Positions 1-9,054 of a stretch of 60,059 bases of DNA are shown piece by piece. A program made the position numbers and the translations under genes. The notes under the pieces were generated by a model. It worked only from the letters and a program-made list of their open reading frames with translations. It searched no databases and was not told where the DNA came from. Each line of letters begins with the position of its first letter. Positions within the stretch are counted from its first letter, which is position 1. The stretch comes from Ectopseudomonas oleovorans (lineage in GTDB: Bacteria > Pseudomonadota > Gammaproteobacteria > Pseudomonadales > Pseudomonadaceae): the NCBI RefSeq assembly GCF_003052605.1, contig NZ_QASO01000035.1, positions 1-60,059 of the forward strand, read 5' to 3'.

Positions 1-95
1 AGTTGCTTGCGGCATTTGACCTGCTCATGGCTGTCGACACCATGAACTTGAAAAACCTGCTTTGCCAAATCCACGCCTATGCGTTTAAGTTTCAT
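1..95 (-). CDS. IS110-family transposase, N-terminal fragment (runs off window)
   Basis: Reading leftward from the ATG at 95, the frame is open to the window edge and begins MKLKRIGVDLAKQVFQVHGV. The GVDLAK stretch is the start of the RuvC-like DEDD domain of IS110/IS1111 transposases, with the Asp as the first catalytic acid. Only about 31 residues are visible, so completeness cannot be judged. Bases 96-180 carry no gene and probably hold the IS end; gpmI ends close by at 198. The family call rests on a short but characteristic N-terminus. Confidence 0.7.
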   Translation of the reverse strand, partial: MKLKRIGVDLAKQVFQVHGVDSHEQVKCRKQ

Positions 96-197
96 GCGGG
101 CTCCCCCTCCGGGATTGTTTGTTTCGTAACCTACAGTCTGGCGCAATGACGCCGTAGGAGGGAGGAGTCCATCTCATTGGGCTACGATGCTTGCGTC

Positions 198-1730
198 TTA
201 TTGCAGCTCGACGATGGTCTTGCCCGTCATCTCGGCCGGCTGTGGCAGGCCCATCAGCGTGAGCAGGGTCGGCGCCACATCGGCCAGCACGCCACCTTCA
301 CGGATACGCGCCGGGCGCTTGCCAACGTAGATGAACGGTACTGGCTCGCAGGTGTGGGCGGTGTGCGCCTGGCCGGTGCACTCGTCTTCCATCTGTTCGA
401 CGTTGCCATGGTCGGCAGTGATCAGCGCTTCGCCACCGACCTTCTCCAGCGCCTCGGTGATGCGGCCGACGCAGCGGTCGAGGGTTTCCACGGCCTTGAC
501 CGCCGCCTCGAACACGCCGGTATGGCCGACCATGTCGCCGTTGGCGTAGTTGACGATGATCACGTCATAACGCTGGTTCTCGATGGCATCGACGATCCTG
601 TCGGTGACTTCCGGCGCGCTCATTTCCGGCTTGAGGTCGTAGGTGGCGACGTTCGGCGACGGAATCAGGATGCGTTCTTCGCCCTCGAACGGCTCTTCGC
701 GACCGCCGGAGAAAAAGAAGGTGACGTGGGCGTATTTCTCGGTCTCGGCGATGCGCAGCTGGGTCTTGCCGTTCTTCGCCAGGTATTCGCCGAGCACGTT
801 GGTCAGGGCTTCCGGAGCGAAGGCGCTGGGCGCCGGGATGCTCGCTGCGTACTGGGTGAGCATGACGAAACCGACCTGCGGTGCACGCTTGCGCTCGAAT
901 TCCTTGAAACCAGGCTCGACGAAGGCTCGGGTCAGTTCGCGGGCGCGGTCGGCGCGGAAGTTCATGAACACCACGGCGTCGCCATCTTCCACCTGCACCG
1001 GCGTGCCGATGGTGGTGGCCTTGACGAACTCGTCGCTCTCGCCACGGTCGTAGGCGGCTTGCAGGCCTTCAACGGCGCTGGCGGCGTTGAACTGGCCGGC
1101 GCCGTCGACGATCAGGTGGTAGGCCTGCTCGACGCGGTCCCAGCGGTTGTCGCGGTCCATGGCGAAATAGCGGCCGGTGAGACTGGCGATGCGGCCCTTG
1201 CCGAGGCGGGCGAATGTGGCATCGAGCAGCTCGATGGACGGTTGTGCGCTTTTCGGTGGGGTGTCGCGGCCGTCGAGGAAGGCATGCAGGTAGATCTTCT
1301 CGGCGCCGCGCTTGGCGGCCAGTTCGACCATGGCGACGATGTGATCCTGGTGGCTGTGTACGCCGCCATCGGAGAGCAGGCCGAGGATGTGCACGGCCTT
1401 GCCGGCGGCCACGGCCTTGTCCACGGCCTGGTTGATCGTGGCGTTGTCGAAGAACTCGCCGTCACGAATCGCCTTGGTCACGCGGGTGAAGTCCTGGTAC
1501 ACCACGCGACCGGCACCGAGGTTCATATGGCCGACTTCGGAGTTGCCCATCTGCCCGTCCGGCAGGCCGACGTCCATGCCGCTGCCTGAGATCAGGCAGT
1601 GCGGGTAGGTAGCACGCAGGCGGTCGTAGACCGGCGTGTTGGCAGCATGGATGGCGTTGTACTCGGGTTTGTCGCTGTGACCGAAGCCGTCGAGGATGAT
1701 CAGAACCAAGGGTTTTGGCGTGGCACTCAT
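198..1730 (-). CDS. gpmI: 2,3-bisphosphoglycerate-independent phosphoglycerate mutase
   Basis: Interconverts 3- and 2-phosphoglycerate in glycolysis and gluconeogenesis; cytosolic, Mn-dependent alkaline-phosphatase-fold enzyme. The 510 residues match the family length. Visible motifs are the metal-binding ILDGFG near residue 14, the phospho-accepting Ser64 in GNSEVGH, DGRDTPP in the middle, and ADHGNVEQM near the C-terminus. The start at 1730 (MSATPK) is preferred over an upstream ATG at 1805 because the family begins just before the LVLIILDG strand. It is transcribed away from the divergent rhodanese-grxC-secB genes. Confidence 0.97.
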   Translation of the reverse strand: MSATPKPLVLIILDGFGHSDKPEYNAIHAANTPVYDRLRATYPHCLISGSGMDVGLPDGQMGNSEVGHMNLGAGRVVYQDFTRVTKAIRDGEFFDNATINQAVDKAVAAGKAVHILGLLSDGGVHSHQDHIVAMVELAAKRGAEKIYLHAFLDGRDTPPKSAQPSIELLDATFARLGKGRIASLTGRYFAMDRDNRWDRVEQAYHLIVDGAGQFNAASAVEGLQAAYDRGESDEFVKATTIGTPVQVEDGDAVVFMNFRADRARELTRAFVEPGFKEFERKRAPQVGFVMLTQYAASIPAPSAFAPEALTNVLGEYLAKNGKTQLRIAETEKYAHVTFFFSGGREEPFEGEERILIPSPNVATYDLKPEMSAPEVTDRIVDAIENQRYDVIIVNYANGDMVGHTGVFEAAVKAVETLDRCVGRITEALEKVGGEALITADHGNVEQMEDECTGQAHTAHTCEPVPFIYVGKRPARIREGGVLADVAPTLLTLMGLPQPAEMTGKTIVELQ

Positions 1731-1877
1731 TGAACTGGCTCGCTCTGCGTCTGAGGGGGCAAGGAAACAGCCCGGTATTTTAGGGCCAAGCGCCTGGCGC
1801 GTCACTGCCAGACGGGGTTTGGCCGACCTGTGGGGCTGTGTATACTGGCCGGCATTTTACCGTCCTGGGCCATATAG

Positions 1878-2291
1878 ATGTTCGCCAACCTGATTGAATT
1901 CATCATTAATCACTATGTACTGAGCGGCATGTTCGCCGTTCTGCTGGTGTTGCTGATCGTCACCGAAATGCGCAAGGGTGGGCAGAGCCTGTCGAGCCGC
2001 GAGCTCACCGCGCTGGTCAATAGCGGCAAGGGCGTGGTGCTCGACGTGCGCGCGCAGAAGGACTTCTCCGCCGGGCATATCGTCGATTCGCTGCACATCC
2101 CTTACGACAAGGTGGTGGCACGTATCGCCGAGCTGGAAAAGCACAAGGCCAAGACCATCGTCGTCGTCGACGCCATGGGGCAGCATGCCGGCAGCGTCGC
2201 CCGCGAGCTGAAGAAAGCCGGTTTTACCGTCGCCAAGCTGTCCGGTGGCATCGCCACCTGGCGTGGCGACAACCTGCCGCTGGTGAAGTGA
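1878..2291 (+). CDS. Membrane-anchored rhodanese-like protein
   Basis: A 137-residue protein with one N-terminal membrane segment (about residues 5-27) followed by a single rhodanese domain that includes VVLDVRAQKDFSAGHI and the terminal GGIATWRGDNLPL. The active-site loop, normally Cys-x4-Arg/Lys, reads VVVDAMGQHAG and has no cysteine, so sulfur transfer by the usual mechanism is unlikely. It corresponds to the YibN-like protein that precedes glutaredoxin and secB in pseudomonads. Its stop lies 1 nt before the grxC start, which indicates co-transcription. Confidence 0.88.
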   Translation: MFANLIEFIINHYVLSGMFAVLLVLLIVTEMRKGGQSLSSRELTALVNSGKGVVLDVRAQKDFSAGHIVDSLHIPYDKVVARIAELEKHKAKTIVVVDAMGQHAGSVARELKKAGFTVAKLSGGIATWRGDNLPLVK

Positions 2292-2292
2292 C

Positions 2293-2553
2293 ATGACCAG
2301 CGTGGTCGTGTACTCCAGCGACTGGTGTCCCTACTGCATGCGCGCCAAGCAGCTGCTGGCCAGTAAAGGGGTGGACTTCGAGGAAATTCGCGTCGACGGC
2401 CAGCCGGCCATTCGCGCGGAGATGACCCGCAAGGCTGGCCGCACCTCGGTGCCGCAAATCTGGATCGGCAGTACCCATGTGGGTGGCTGTGACGACCTCT
2501 ACGCCCTGGAGCGCGCCGGCAAGCTCGACGCCCTGCTGCAGAGCCCCGCTTGA
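2293..2553 (+). CDS. grxC: Glutaredoxin 3
   Basis: An 86-residue monodomain dithiol glutaredoxin that reduces disulfides using glutathione. The redox motif is CPYC in [11 protein letters not shown]; the conserved TSVPQIWIG (cis-Pro) and the GGCDDLYAL glutathione-binding segment follow. It starts 1 nt after the rhodanese stop and ends 28 nt before secB, forming a three-gene operon as in other pseudomonads. Confidence 0.95.
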   Translation: MTSVVVYSSDWCPYCMRAKQLLASKGVDFEEIRVDGQPAIRAEMTRKAGRTSVPQIWIGSTHVGGCDDLYALERAGKLDALLQSPA

Positions 2554-2581
2554 AACCTCAACGTTAAGGAAGGCAAACGCC

Positions 2582-3067
2582 ATGACCGAGCAAGCCAACA
2601 GCGGCGCAGCCGCTGCCGATTCGCAGAATCCGCAATTCTCCCTGCAGCGCATCTACGTCAAGGACCTGTCCTTCGAAGCGCCGAAGAGCCCGGAAATCTT
2701 CCGTCAGGAGTGGACGCCGAGCGTCGGTCTGGATCTGAACACCCGCCAGAAGGCCCTGGAAGGCGACTTCCACGAAGTGGTGCTGACCCTGTCGGTGACG
2801 GTCAAGAACGGCGAAGAAGTCGCCTTCATCGCTGAAGTGCAGCAAGCGGGCATCTTCCTGATCAAGGGCCTGGACGCGGCCTCGATGAGCCACACCCTCG
2901 GTGCCTTCTGCCCGAACATCCTGTTCCCGTACGCCCGTGAAGCGCTGGACAGCCTGGTGATCCGCGGCTCGTTCCCAGCGCTGATGCTGTCTCCGGTGAA
3001 CTTCGATGCGCTGTACGCCCAGGAGCTGCAGCGCATGCAGCAAGCCGGCGAAACCGCTGCGCAATAA
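2582..3067 (+). CDS. secB: Protein-export chaperone SecB
   Basis: A tetrameric cytosolic chaperone that keeps preproteins unfolded and passes them to SecA. The 161 residues contain the family signatures [38 protein letters not shown] (positions about 60-85) and the [11 protein letters not shown] stretch. The ATG at 2582 is preceded by AAGGAAGG at good spacing; frame extension upstream overlaps grxC and is not used. A strong hairpin follows the stop. Confidence 0.97.
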   Translation: MTEQANSGAAAADSQNPQFSLQRIYVKDLSFEAPKSPEIFRQEWTPSVGLDLNTRQKALEGDFHEVVLTLSVTVKNGEEVAFIAEVQQAGIFLIKGLDAASMSHTLGAFCPNILFPYAREALDSLVIRGSFPALMLSPVNFDALYAQELQRMQQAGETAAQ

Positions 3068-3082
3068 GCGTCATATCGCTGG

Positions 3083-3125
3083 AAAAACGCCGCGACTCCC
3101 TCCGAGGGAGCGCGGCGTTTTGCTT
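3083..3125 (+). terminator. Rho-independent terminator after secB
   Basis: The stem AAAACGCCGCG pairs with CGCGGCGTTTT, with an inner CTCCC/GGGAG pairing around a TCCGA loop, followed by TGCTTTTT. It starts 16 nt after the secB stop. Near-symmetry means it could also act on the minus strand. Confidence 0.85.
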
Positions 3126-3296
3126 TTTCAGGGGCGACATGAGCCGGTTTCTATAACCGGTGCTGCCCACGCTCTGCAGGGTTACCAGTGTTTGCAACGC
3201 CCACTTCATGCCGGGTGGCGCAGGCAGAGCATAAGAATGACCCATCAGGCGGCCCCCGGGTTTTGCCGAGCTCAACCCAGGCTACCTGCATGCGTT

Positions 3297-3394
3297 GTAG
3301 GAGCCCGCTTGCGGGCGATGGCGGCGACCTGATCGCCGGCAAGCCGGCTCCTACAGGTCGGGTTGCGGCGTTTATTCGGCATCGTGGGATGGTT
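3297..3394. repeat. REP pair with extended flank (copy 1)
   Basis: Two facing REP palindromes (GTAGGAGCCCGCTTGCGGGC and its partner ending GGCTCCTAC) followed by about 40 bp of unique-looking flank. The whole ~98 bp block recurs in reverse orientation at 28694-28791 with only a few differences, flank included. The gap from secB to trmL (3068-3411) otherwise shows only the secB terminator and low-information sequence. Confidence 0.8.
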
Positions 3395-3411
3395 GGGGCA
3401 GGGTACGCGCC

Positions 3412-3876
3412 TCACTCGGCGCCAGCGAAGCCGTTCTGCCGCCAGGCCTCGTAAACGGTGACGGCCACGGTATTGGACAGGTTCAGGCTGCGGCAGCCGG
3501 CGCGCATCGGCAGGCGCACGCGCCGTTCGGGCGGCAGGGCGTTGCGTATGTCTTCGGGCAGGCCGCGGCTTTCCGGGCCAAACAGGAAGGCATCACCGGG
3601 CTGGTAGGCGATTTCATGGAAGGGTTGCGAGCCCTTGGTGGTGAAGGCGAACAGGCGCGGCTGGCCGAGGCTGTCGAGGCAGCTCTGCAGGTCAGGATGG
3701 CGCTTGAGCGTGGCGTACTCGTGATAATCCAGCCCGGCACGACGCAGGCGTTTGTCGTCCAGCTCGAAGCCCAGTGGCTCGATCAGGTGCAGCTGGCAGC
3801 CGCTGTTGGCGCACAGCCTGATAATGTTGCCGGTATTGGGCGGAATTTCCGGTTGAAAGAGGATGATGTGGAACAT
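3412..3876 (-). CDS. trmL: tRNA (cytidine(34)-2'-O)-methyltransferase TrmL
   Basis: A 154-residue SPOUT methyltransferase that 2'-O-methylates the wobble base of tRNA-Leu isoacceptors. It begins [20 protein letters not shown], the typical N-terminus. The knotted SAM site is visible as [10 protein letters not shown] and [16 protein letters not shown] near the C-terminus. The start at 3876 shares the CATG tetranucleotide with the ATG of the divergent gene at 3875, so the two start codons overlap on opposite strands. Confidence 0.94.
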   Translation of the reverse strand: MFHIILFQPEIPPNTGNIIRLCANSGCQLHLIEPLGFELDDKRLRRAGLDYHEYATLKRHPDLQSCLDSLGQPRLFAFTTKGSQPFHEIAYQPGDAFLFGPESRGLPEDIRNALPPERRVRLPMRAGCRSLNLSNTVAVTVYEAWRQNGFAGAE

Positions 3877-4318
3877 GCAGCACTCCGAGCACTGGGACGA
3901 GCGCCATTCTACGCCGCCGGAAGATCCGCGGCCGCGTTTGCGCTGGCGTTTTATGGCGTCGGTGATGCTGATTGCCTTCCTCGTCGGCATGATGATTGGC
4001 CGGGTGTTCGATCCGCCGCGTTTGCGCATCGAGGAGGTCGAGGCCTGGGAGCAGGGGCTGCAGCTCTGGTTCAATCGTGAGCCACAGGCGCAGGCCGAGC
4101 ATGTCGACGGCGCGCTGGTGTATCGCTACGAAGATGCCTATGGGCGCGTGCGTGATGGCCAGCTCAGGCTGCCGCTGGGCCTGGTGAACTGGCGCCTGGA
4201 GCGCGACGGGCGGGATCTGCTGCTGGTGCTGGTGTCGCCCCGCCCGCTACAGGGCGAGTGGCGCGGTGCGCAGGAGGATGGACGTTGGCGTGCGCGCCTG
4301 GCGCTACGTCCCAGATAA
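3875..4318 (+). CDS. Conserved hypothetical single-pass membrane protein
   Basis: A 147-residue protein with a charged N-terminus, one membrane segment ([19 protein letters not shown], about residues 27-45) and an apparently periplasmic tail. No enzyme motif is visible. An equivalent small gene follows trmL in pseudomonads. ATGs at 3863 and 3866 are also possible starts; 3875 has GAGG about 12 nt upstream, while the earlier ones have no room for a ribosome site. Confidence 0.7.
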   Translation: MQHSEHWDERHSTPPEDPRPRLRWRFMASVMLIAFLVGMMIGRVFDPPRLRIEEVEAWEQGLQLWFNREPQAQAEHVDGALVYRYEDAYGRVRDGQLRLPLGLVNWRLERDGRDLLLVLVSPRPLQGEWRGAQEDGRWRARLALRPR

Positions 4319-4467
4319 AGAAGGGGATTCCCCGGCCTGCCTGTACCAAGGTCCCCGAAACTGTGGCGCCGTGCTCGTCGAGCGAACCGCGGCGCGCTGT
4401 GTGACGCGCTGACGCGTCGAATAAAGAAGGGGATTCCCCGGCCTGCCTGTACCAAGGTCCCCAAAAC
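4315..4467. repeat. Two 47-bp direct repeats flanking a GC-rich spacer
   Basis: The segment starting ATAAAGAAGGGGATTCCCCG occurs at 4315-4361 and again at 4421-4467 with one mismatch; 59 bp of GCGC-rich sequence lie between. The first copy overlaps the stop of the preceding gene. Each copy contains a small GGGGA/TCCCC palindrome. The remainder of the gap to 4651 shows no gene. Confidence 0.75.
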
Positions 4468-4650
4468 CGGGATTGCCTTAGCCTATGCAGGGCGTGTGCC
4501 AATTTTATTACCGAAGCGGCAAGGGCCGACTTCGCTGGGTTCAGAGCCCTCGGGCGAGGGCTGCAGCGGCATTTGCAGCGCCTGGGTGCACCAGCGTGCA
4601 GCGCGATGCACCGAGGGTGCACCACGCTGTGTGCAGACGCCTGATGGCGA

Positions 4651-7011
4651 TCAGCGCGGCAGCAGGTGCAGCGTGCCCTGGCTGTGCGCTTTCACATCCG
4701 CCTCGCTGAGGTGCTGCGGCTGATATTCACCAGCGACGTGGGCGGCGGCCTGATCGCCGTAGTGGGCGTCGAACGGCACGCCGCTCTGGCCAACGGGAAT
4801 GCCGCCCAGGGCCTTTTCCGCGTCGGCCAGGTCGATCAGGCGTCGGGTCGAGGGACCGTAGACCACCGGCCAGGGCGCCGGGCCGATCTTGTGCGACAGG
4901 TTGTTCGGCGTTTCATGGCCACCAGGCGCAGCCAGCGGGCCGACGTTGAGCAGCCAGGCCAGTGGCTGCTGCTGGCCGAGCGGGTGGCTGTGGGTAAGGG
5001 TGTGGCCGCGGCCCCAGGCCCAGGCCTCTTCGCCGAACAGGCTGCGCAGGTGCTCCAGGCTGGCGCGCCAGGCCTCGGCGACGATCTGCGCGCGGCTTTC
5101 GCGTTGCTCACTGCCCTGGCGATTCCACCAGGGCGAAGCGGCGTTGGCCGTCAGGCGTGGCAGCGCGGTGTCGAGTACGCGGGTTTGCAGCAGGCTGTCG
5201 AAGAACGACTCGCCCAGCTCGTCGGCCATGGCTTCGTGGGCGAGCTGGTAGGTCAGCTGGTTGAACAGGGTAGCGGCCACGGAATCGAGTGCGTGGTCGC
5301 CGTTCCACTGGGCCAGTTGCTCCACCAGTGCGCGCTCCTGATCGTTCGCCGCCGCGCCGCGCAGTTCGTCGAGGATCGGTGCCAGCAGGCGCGGGCCGTA
5401 GCCGGTGCCGGGGTCGAGCTGCAGCGCCTGGCTGTTCTGCGTGTCCCATTTCACCGAGGCATCGCTCAGGCGCTGACCACGATCAGGCAGGTTGTAGTAA
5501 CCGGGAATCTCGATACCGCTGGCCGGCACGGGCTGGTAGTTGGCCGAGAGGATGTAGCCGCGCTGCGGGTTCTCTTCCTGCGGGTTGGCGCTGAAGGGGT
5601 GATAGCCGAGCTTGTCCGCGTCGCCGCTGGCGCCGTCGAGGATGAAGGTCGGGTTGACGCCCTCGGGGCGCAGCGGCAGCTTGGCCGCCGCCCACCAGCC
5701 GATATCGCCGCGGGCGTTGGCCCAGACCACATTGAGGCCGGGGGCTTCGATCTTCTCGACGGCGGCGCGGGCCTTGCCCAGCTCGTCTGCGCGATTTAGC
5801 TGGTAGAAGGCATCGAGCATCGGATTGTCGGTTTCGAGAAAGGCCCACCACATGGCGATCGGCGTGCTGCCGCCGGCCTGGCCCAGGGCGTCGTTGATGA
5901 TCGGCCCGTGCGGGGAACGACGCAGGGTGATCTGCACCGGCTCGGCGCCCTTGACCTGGATGGTTTCCGTGCGTTGCTGGAGGTCGACCCAGCTGCCCTG
6001 ATACCAGACCTGGTTGGCGTTGTCCGGGTTGACCCGCTCGGCGATCAGGTCGAGGTCGTCGTTCTGGAACATGGTCAGGCTCCAGGCGAAGTCGCGGTTG
6101 TGGCCGAGCATGGCGCTGGGTATCAGCGCATGGTGGTAGCCGTACAGCTCGTAGCCGGGGGCCTGCAGGTGCGCTTCGTACCAGACCGCCGGCAGCGAGA
6201 AGCGAATGTGCGGGTCGCCGGCCAGCAATGGCTTGCCGCTGGCGGTGCGGCTGCCGGACACGGCCCAGGCGTTGCTGCCCTCGAACTGCGGCAGGCCGCT
6301 GCCTTGCAGGGCGTCGTTGCTGAGCTGGGCGAGGGCGGCAAGGTCCTGCCAGTCGCTGGCGGCCAGGGTGGTGCCTATCACGCCCTGCGGGTGCCATTCG
6401 AGGTCGAACAGCTCGAGGTAGTCCGCGCCCAGCTCGTCGCGGATGTGGGTCATCACCGGTTCGGTGCGCAGCGCCGCGGCGAAGCTGTAGGCCATGTAGC
6501 CGGCGACGCTGAGGGTGTCGGCAATGGTGAAGGGGCGTGGCTCGATGCCCAGCAGGTCGAACTCCAGGGGGCGTGGGCGACTGGCCTGGTACTGGTTGAT
6601 GCCTTCGAGGTAGTGCTGCAGGGCCTGGGTGGACGGGCTGCCTGCGTCCAGGCGGGCAGCGTAGGCATCGGCATGGCGGCCGATTTCCAGGGTGCGGAAC
6701 AGGCGGTCGGTGGGCACCAGCTTGTCGCCAAGCACCTCGGCCAGTTCGCCGCGTGCCAGGCGCCGCAGCAGTTCCATCTGGAACAGGCGATCCTGGGCAT
6801 GCACGAAACCCAGGGCGCGGTGCATGTCCGCCTCGTTTTCGGCGCGAATATGCGGCACGCCGCGTTCGTCGTAGTCGACGCTGACCGGCGCCTGCAGGAC
6901 GCCGAGCACCAGTTCGCCGTCGCGTTGCGGTTGCTTGTCGTGCAGGTACCAGGTCAGGCCGCCTGCGGCGGCGGCAATCACCAGCGCAAGGGCGGTCAGG
7001 GAAGGTTTCAT
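4651..7011 (-). CDS. Penicillin acylase-family N-terminal nucleophile hydrolase
   Basis: About 786 residues with an N-terminal membrane/signal segment (residues 4-24), an alpha-type chain with SVDYDERGVPHIRAEN and FVHAQDRLFQMELLRR, a linker, and the autoproteolytic site at Gly-Ser246-Asn in FEGSNAWAVSG. Ser246 would become the N-terminal nucleophile of the beta chain after self-cleavage. Members cleave amide-linked acyl chains, including acyl-homoserine lactones (QuiP/PvdQ) and beta-lactams; the substrate cannot be read from sequence. The start at 7011 (MKPSLTALAL) is chosen over 7059 because it begins the signal segment. The AraC-type regulator at 7133 is divergent. Confidence 0.88.
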   Translation of the reverse strand: MKPSLTALALVIAAAAGGLTWYLHDKQPQRDGELVLGVLQAPVSVDYDERGVPHIRAENEADMHRALGFVHAQDRLFQMELLRRLARGELAEVLGDKLVPTDRLFRTLEIGRHADAYAARLDAGSPSTQALQHYLEGINQYQASRPRPLEFDLLGIEPRPFTIADTLSVAGYMAYSFAAALRTEPVMTHIRDELGADYLELFDLEWHPQGVIGTTLAASDWQDLAALAQLSNDALQGSGLPQFEGSNAWAVSGSRTASGKPLLAGDPHIRFSLPAVWYEAHLQAPGYELYGYHHALIPSAMLGHNRDFAWSLTMFQNDDLDLIAERVNPDNANQVWYQGSWVDLQQRTETIQVKGAEPVQITLRRSPHGPIINDALGQAGGSTPIAMWWAFLETDNPMLDAFYQLNRADELGKARAAVEKIEAPGLNVVWANARGDIGWWAAAKLPLRPEGVNPTFILDGASGDADKLGYHPFSANPQEENPQRGYILSANYQPVPASGIEIPGYYNLPDRGQRLSDASVKWDTQNSQALQLDPGTGYGPRLLAPILDELRGAAANDQERALVEQLAQWNGDHALDSVAATLFNQLTYQLAHEAMADELGESFFDSLLQTRVLDTALPRLTANAASPWWNRQGSEQRESRAQIVAEAWRASLEHLRSLFGEEAWAWGRGHTLTHSHPLGQQQPLAWLLNVGPLAAPGGHETPNNLSHKIGPAPWPVVYGPSTRRLIDLADAEKALGGIPVGQSGVPFDAHYGDQAAAHVAGEYQPQHLSEADVKAHSQGTLHLLPR

Positions 7012-7132
7012 CCAGCGATCCTTATTGTTGTAGAGCGGGCATGCGAGCATTTTGCTCAAGCTGCATGGGCATCGGCATTGACCATATGCCTCAAGGCTGA
7101 AAGTCTATGGTCAATTGTCCAGCGGAGCCGCC

Positions 7133-8176
7133 ATGGCCGATCGCGCATTCGTTGCCCTGACCCATTCCTCGACCCTGCGCCGGCTGCTCTACGAAGCCCT
7201 GGCGGCGCTGGGGCTCGACCCGACCGATACCTACCGCCGCGCCTACGCCGGGGTGGCGCTGGCGGCGCCGCTGCTGGAGGCACGCGAGGAGCACGACAAC
7301 GCGCCGCGCTTCTGGCGGGCGCTGGAAGGCATCAGCGGGGACGTCGATATCGGCCTGCACCTGGGCGAGATGATGCAGCCGCGGCCGATGGACGTGGTCG
7401 GCTACCTGCTGCTGGCGGCGCGCGACCTGCGTCAGGGCTTGCAGGCCTTCGTACGCTTCCAGCACATCCTCTCCGGTGGTTTTGCCGCGCGGCTGGAGGA
7501 GCAGGGCGACGAGGCGCGCCTGGTGATCGACCTCAACTACCGCGAAGTCGGCTCGTTGCGTCAGCAGATGGAATGCCTGGCCGTGCTGCTGAGCAAGATG
7601 CTGGCCGCGGCCGCTGGCGACGCCTTGCCCCTGTCGGGCGTCGAGTTTCGCCACCGGGCGCCGCGCAGGCTTGCCGAGCATCGCCGCCTGCTTGGCGTCG
7701 AGCCACGGTTCTCGCGCCCCCATGACGTGCTGATCCTGCCGCGTGCGCTGCTCTCGCGACCCTCGCGCAGTGCCAGCCCGCGCCTGTTCGAGGTGCTCAG
7801 CGAAGAAGCCGAGAAGCAGTTGGCAGGGTTGGTGGAGAACCAGTTGCTGGCGCGGGTGCGCTACTGGCTGGAGGTCAATCTAGGGGGTACGACCTGCAGC
7901 CTGGAGGCCTGTGCACTGGCGCTTGGCAGCAATCGCGGTGCCTTGCAACGTTCGCTGAGCGAGCAGGGCAGCAGTTTTCGCGCACTGCACGATGAGGTGC
8001 GGCGCCTACGTGCGCTGCGCCTGCTGGATCAAGGCCTGGGCGTACGCGAGGTGGCGCGCGCCTGCGGTTTCGCCGAGCTGTCGCCGTTCTACCGCGCCTT
8101 TCGACGCTGGCAGGGCGGGACGCCGCGCGGCCTGTATCGCGCCACGGAACGACTGGCGAGTGAAGAGCGTTCGTAG
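7133..8176 (+). CDS. AraC-family transcriptional regulator (OruR/ArgR-type N-terminal domain)
   Basis: 347 residues. The N-terminal ~190 residues resemble the arabinose-binding-like domain of one-ligand AraC regulators (DVDIGLHLGEMM, DVVGYLLLAARDLRQGLQAFVRF). The C-terminal ~100 residues hold two HTH motifs, the second reading VREVARACGFAELSPFYRAFRRWQGGTPRGLYR. The ATG at 7133 follows AGCGGAG. It is divergent from the acylase with a ~120 bp shared promoter region, so the acylase is a reasonable candidate target, though this is inference. Confidence 0.88.
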   Translation: MADRAFVALTHSSTLRRLLYEALAALGLDPTDTYRRAYAGVALAAPLLEAREEHDNAPRFWRALEGISGDVDIGLHLGEMMQPRPMDVVGYLLLAARDLRQGLQAFVRFQHILSGGFAARLEEQGDEARLVIDLNYREVGSLRQQMECLAVLLSKMLAAAAGDALPLSGVEFRHRAPRRLAEHRRLLGVEPRFSRPHDVLILPRALLSRPSRSASPRLFEVLSEEAEKQLAGLVENQLLARVRYWLEVNLGGTTCSLEACALALGSNRGALQRSLSEQGSSFRALHDEVRRLRALRLLDQGLGVREVARACGFAELSPFYRAFRRWQGGTPRGLYRATERLASEERS

Positions 8177-8332
8177 GGTGGGTTAGCGACGCTGGAGGTG
8201 GATCGACAAACGCCGCGGAGGTGGTGCGTCGCGTAACCCACCAGGCGGTGGCTCGTATTGCGCCGATGGTGGGTTACGCCGCGTCAAACAGAGCTAATCG
8301 ACCGGTAAGCGCGACAGGCGGCTAACCCACCC
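8176..8332. repeat. Nested inverted repeats with GGTGGGTTA units
   Basis: GGGTGGGTTAGC at 8176-8187 faces GCTAACCCACCC at 8321-8332. Inside, GCGTAACCCACC and GGTGGGTTACGC form a second facing pair. The block fills the gap between two convergent genes and could fold into a large cruciform or work as a bidirectional stop. Confidence 0.7.
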
Positions 8333-8349
8333 TTGTTGCTCGGGTCTCG

Positions 8350-8931
8350 TCAGTTGCTGGTCGGTGCGGCCCAGTCGCAGAAGCAGCCCACCGCCAGGGT
8401 GTTGCTGGCGTCGACCCGGCGCCCCGCGGCCAGGGCTTCGAGAATCGGCTCGATAAAGCTGTTGCTCGAGTTGCAGGTCAGCCCTTCGCTGTAGGGGCCG
8501 AAATAGGCCAGCTGGCCCTGTTTGTCCCAGATCGCCACGGCCGGGCTGGCTGGCAGTTTGGCGCTGCCGGGCAGCTCGTCGATCGATTGCAGCGCGGCCA
8601 GTTCGGCGGGCAGGTGGCCCTTACTACCGGGCTTCTGTACGACATGAAATTGCACGCCTTGTGGCGTGTAGTGTTCGATCAGTTCGGCCAGGTGCTGCTG
8701 GTTGCCGACATTGCATGGGCAGGCCGGGTCCCAGAAATGCACCAGGCGGATCGCGCCGGGGCCGCTCAGTTCAGTGGGTAGCTGCAGTTCGGCGCCGGAG
8801 AACACCGCTGCGCGCTCGTCGAAGGTGCGCAGGTAGCGCGTTTCGAACCAGCGGTATGCCAGCGCCATACCGGCCAGCCAGGCCAGGGCGAGCAGGGCGA
8901 TGAGCAGGTTCTTGCGGGGCAGGCGGAGCAT
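8350..8931 (-). CDS. DUF6436-type thioredoxin-like membrane protein
   Basis: About 193 residues: one N-terminal membrane segment (NLLIALLALAWLAGMALAY) and a thioredoxin-like fold with the CPC motif in HFWDPACPCNVGNQQHL where thioredoxins carry CxxC. Further cysteines lie in LTCNSSNSF and VGCFCDW near the end. The start at 8931 (MLRLPRKN) is placed at the signal anchor; an in-frame ATG at 9033 would overlap the promoter of the divergent hydrolase. The partner is unknown; the redox role is inferred from fold and cysteines. Confidence 0.72.
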   Translation of the reverse strand: MLRLPRKNLLIALLALAWLAGMALAYRWFETRYLRTFDERAAVFSGAELQLPTELSGPGAIRLVHFWDPACPCNVGNQQHLAELIEHYTPQGVQFHVVQKPGSKGHLPAELAALQSIDELPGSAKLPASPAVAIWDKQGQLAYFGPYSEGLTCNSSNSFIEPILEALAAGRRVDASNTLAVGCFCDWAAPTSN

Positions 8932-9054
8932 GGGCGGGCCGGGCGTAAAAAGGGCGTGTAGCTTGCCACGATGCGCCGGGCAGCTGAATATCGCAGCATT
9001 CGAGGATATGTCGTCGGGATCGTCCGCGCGCATCCTGCATTTATGGAAAGCCCT

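Noticed and set aside
177..1589. Long plus-strand frame opposite gpmI
   Set aside because: Shadow of a well-supported gene on the other strand; no ribosome site and no recognisable domain.
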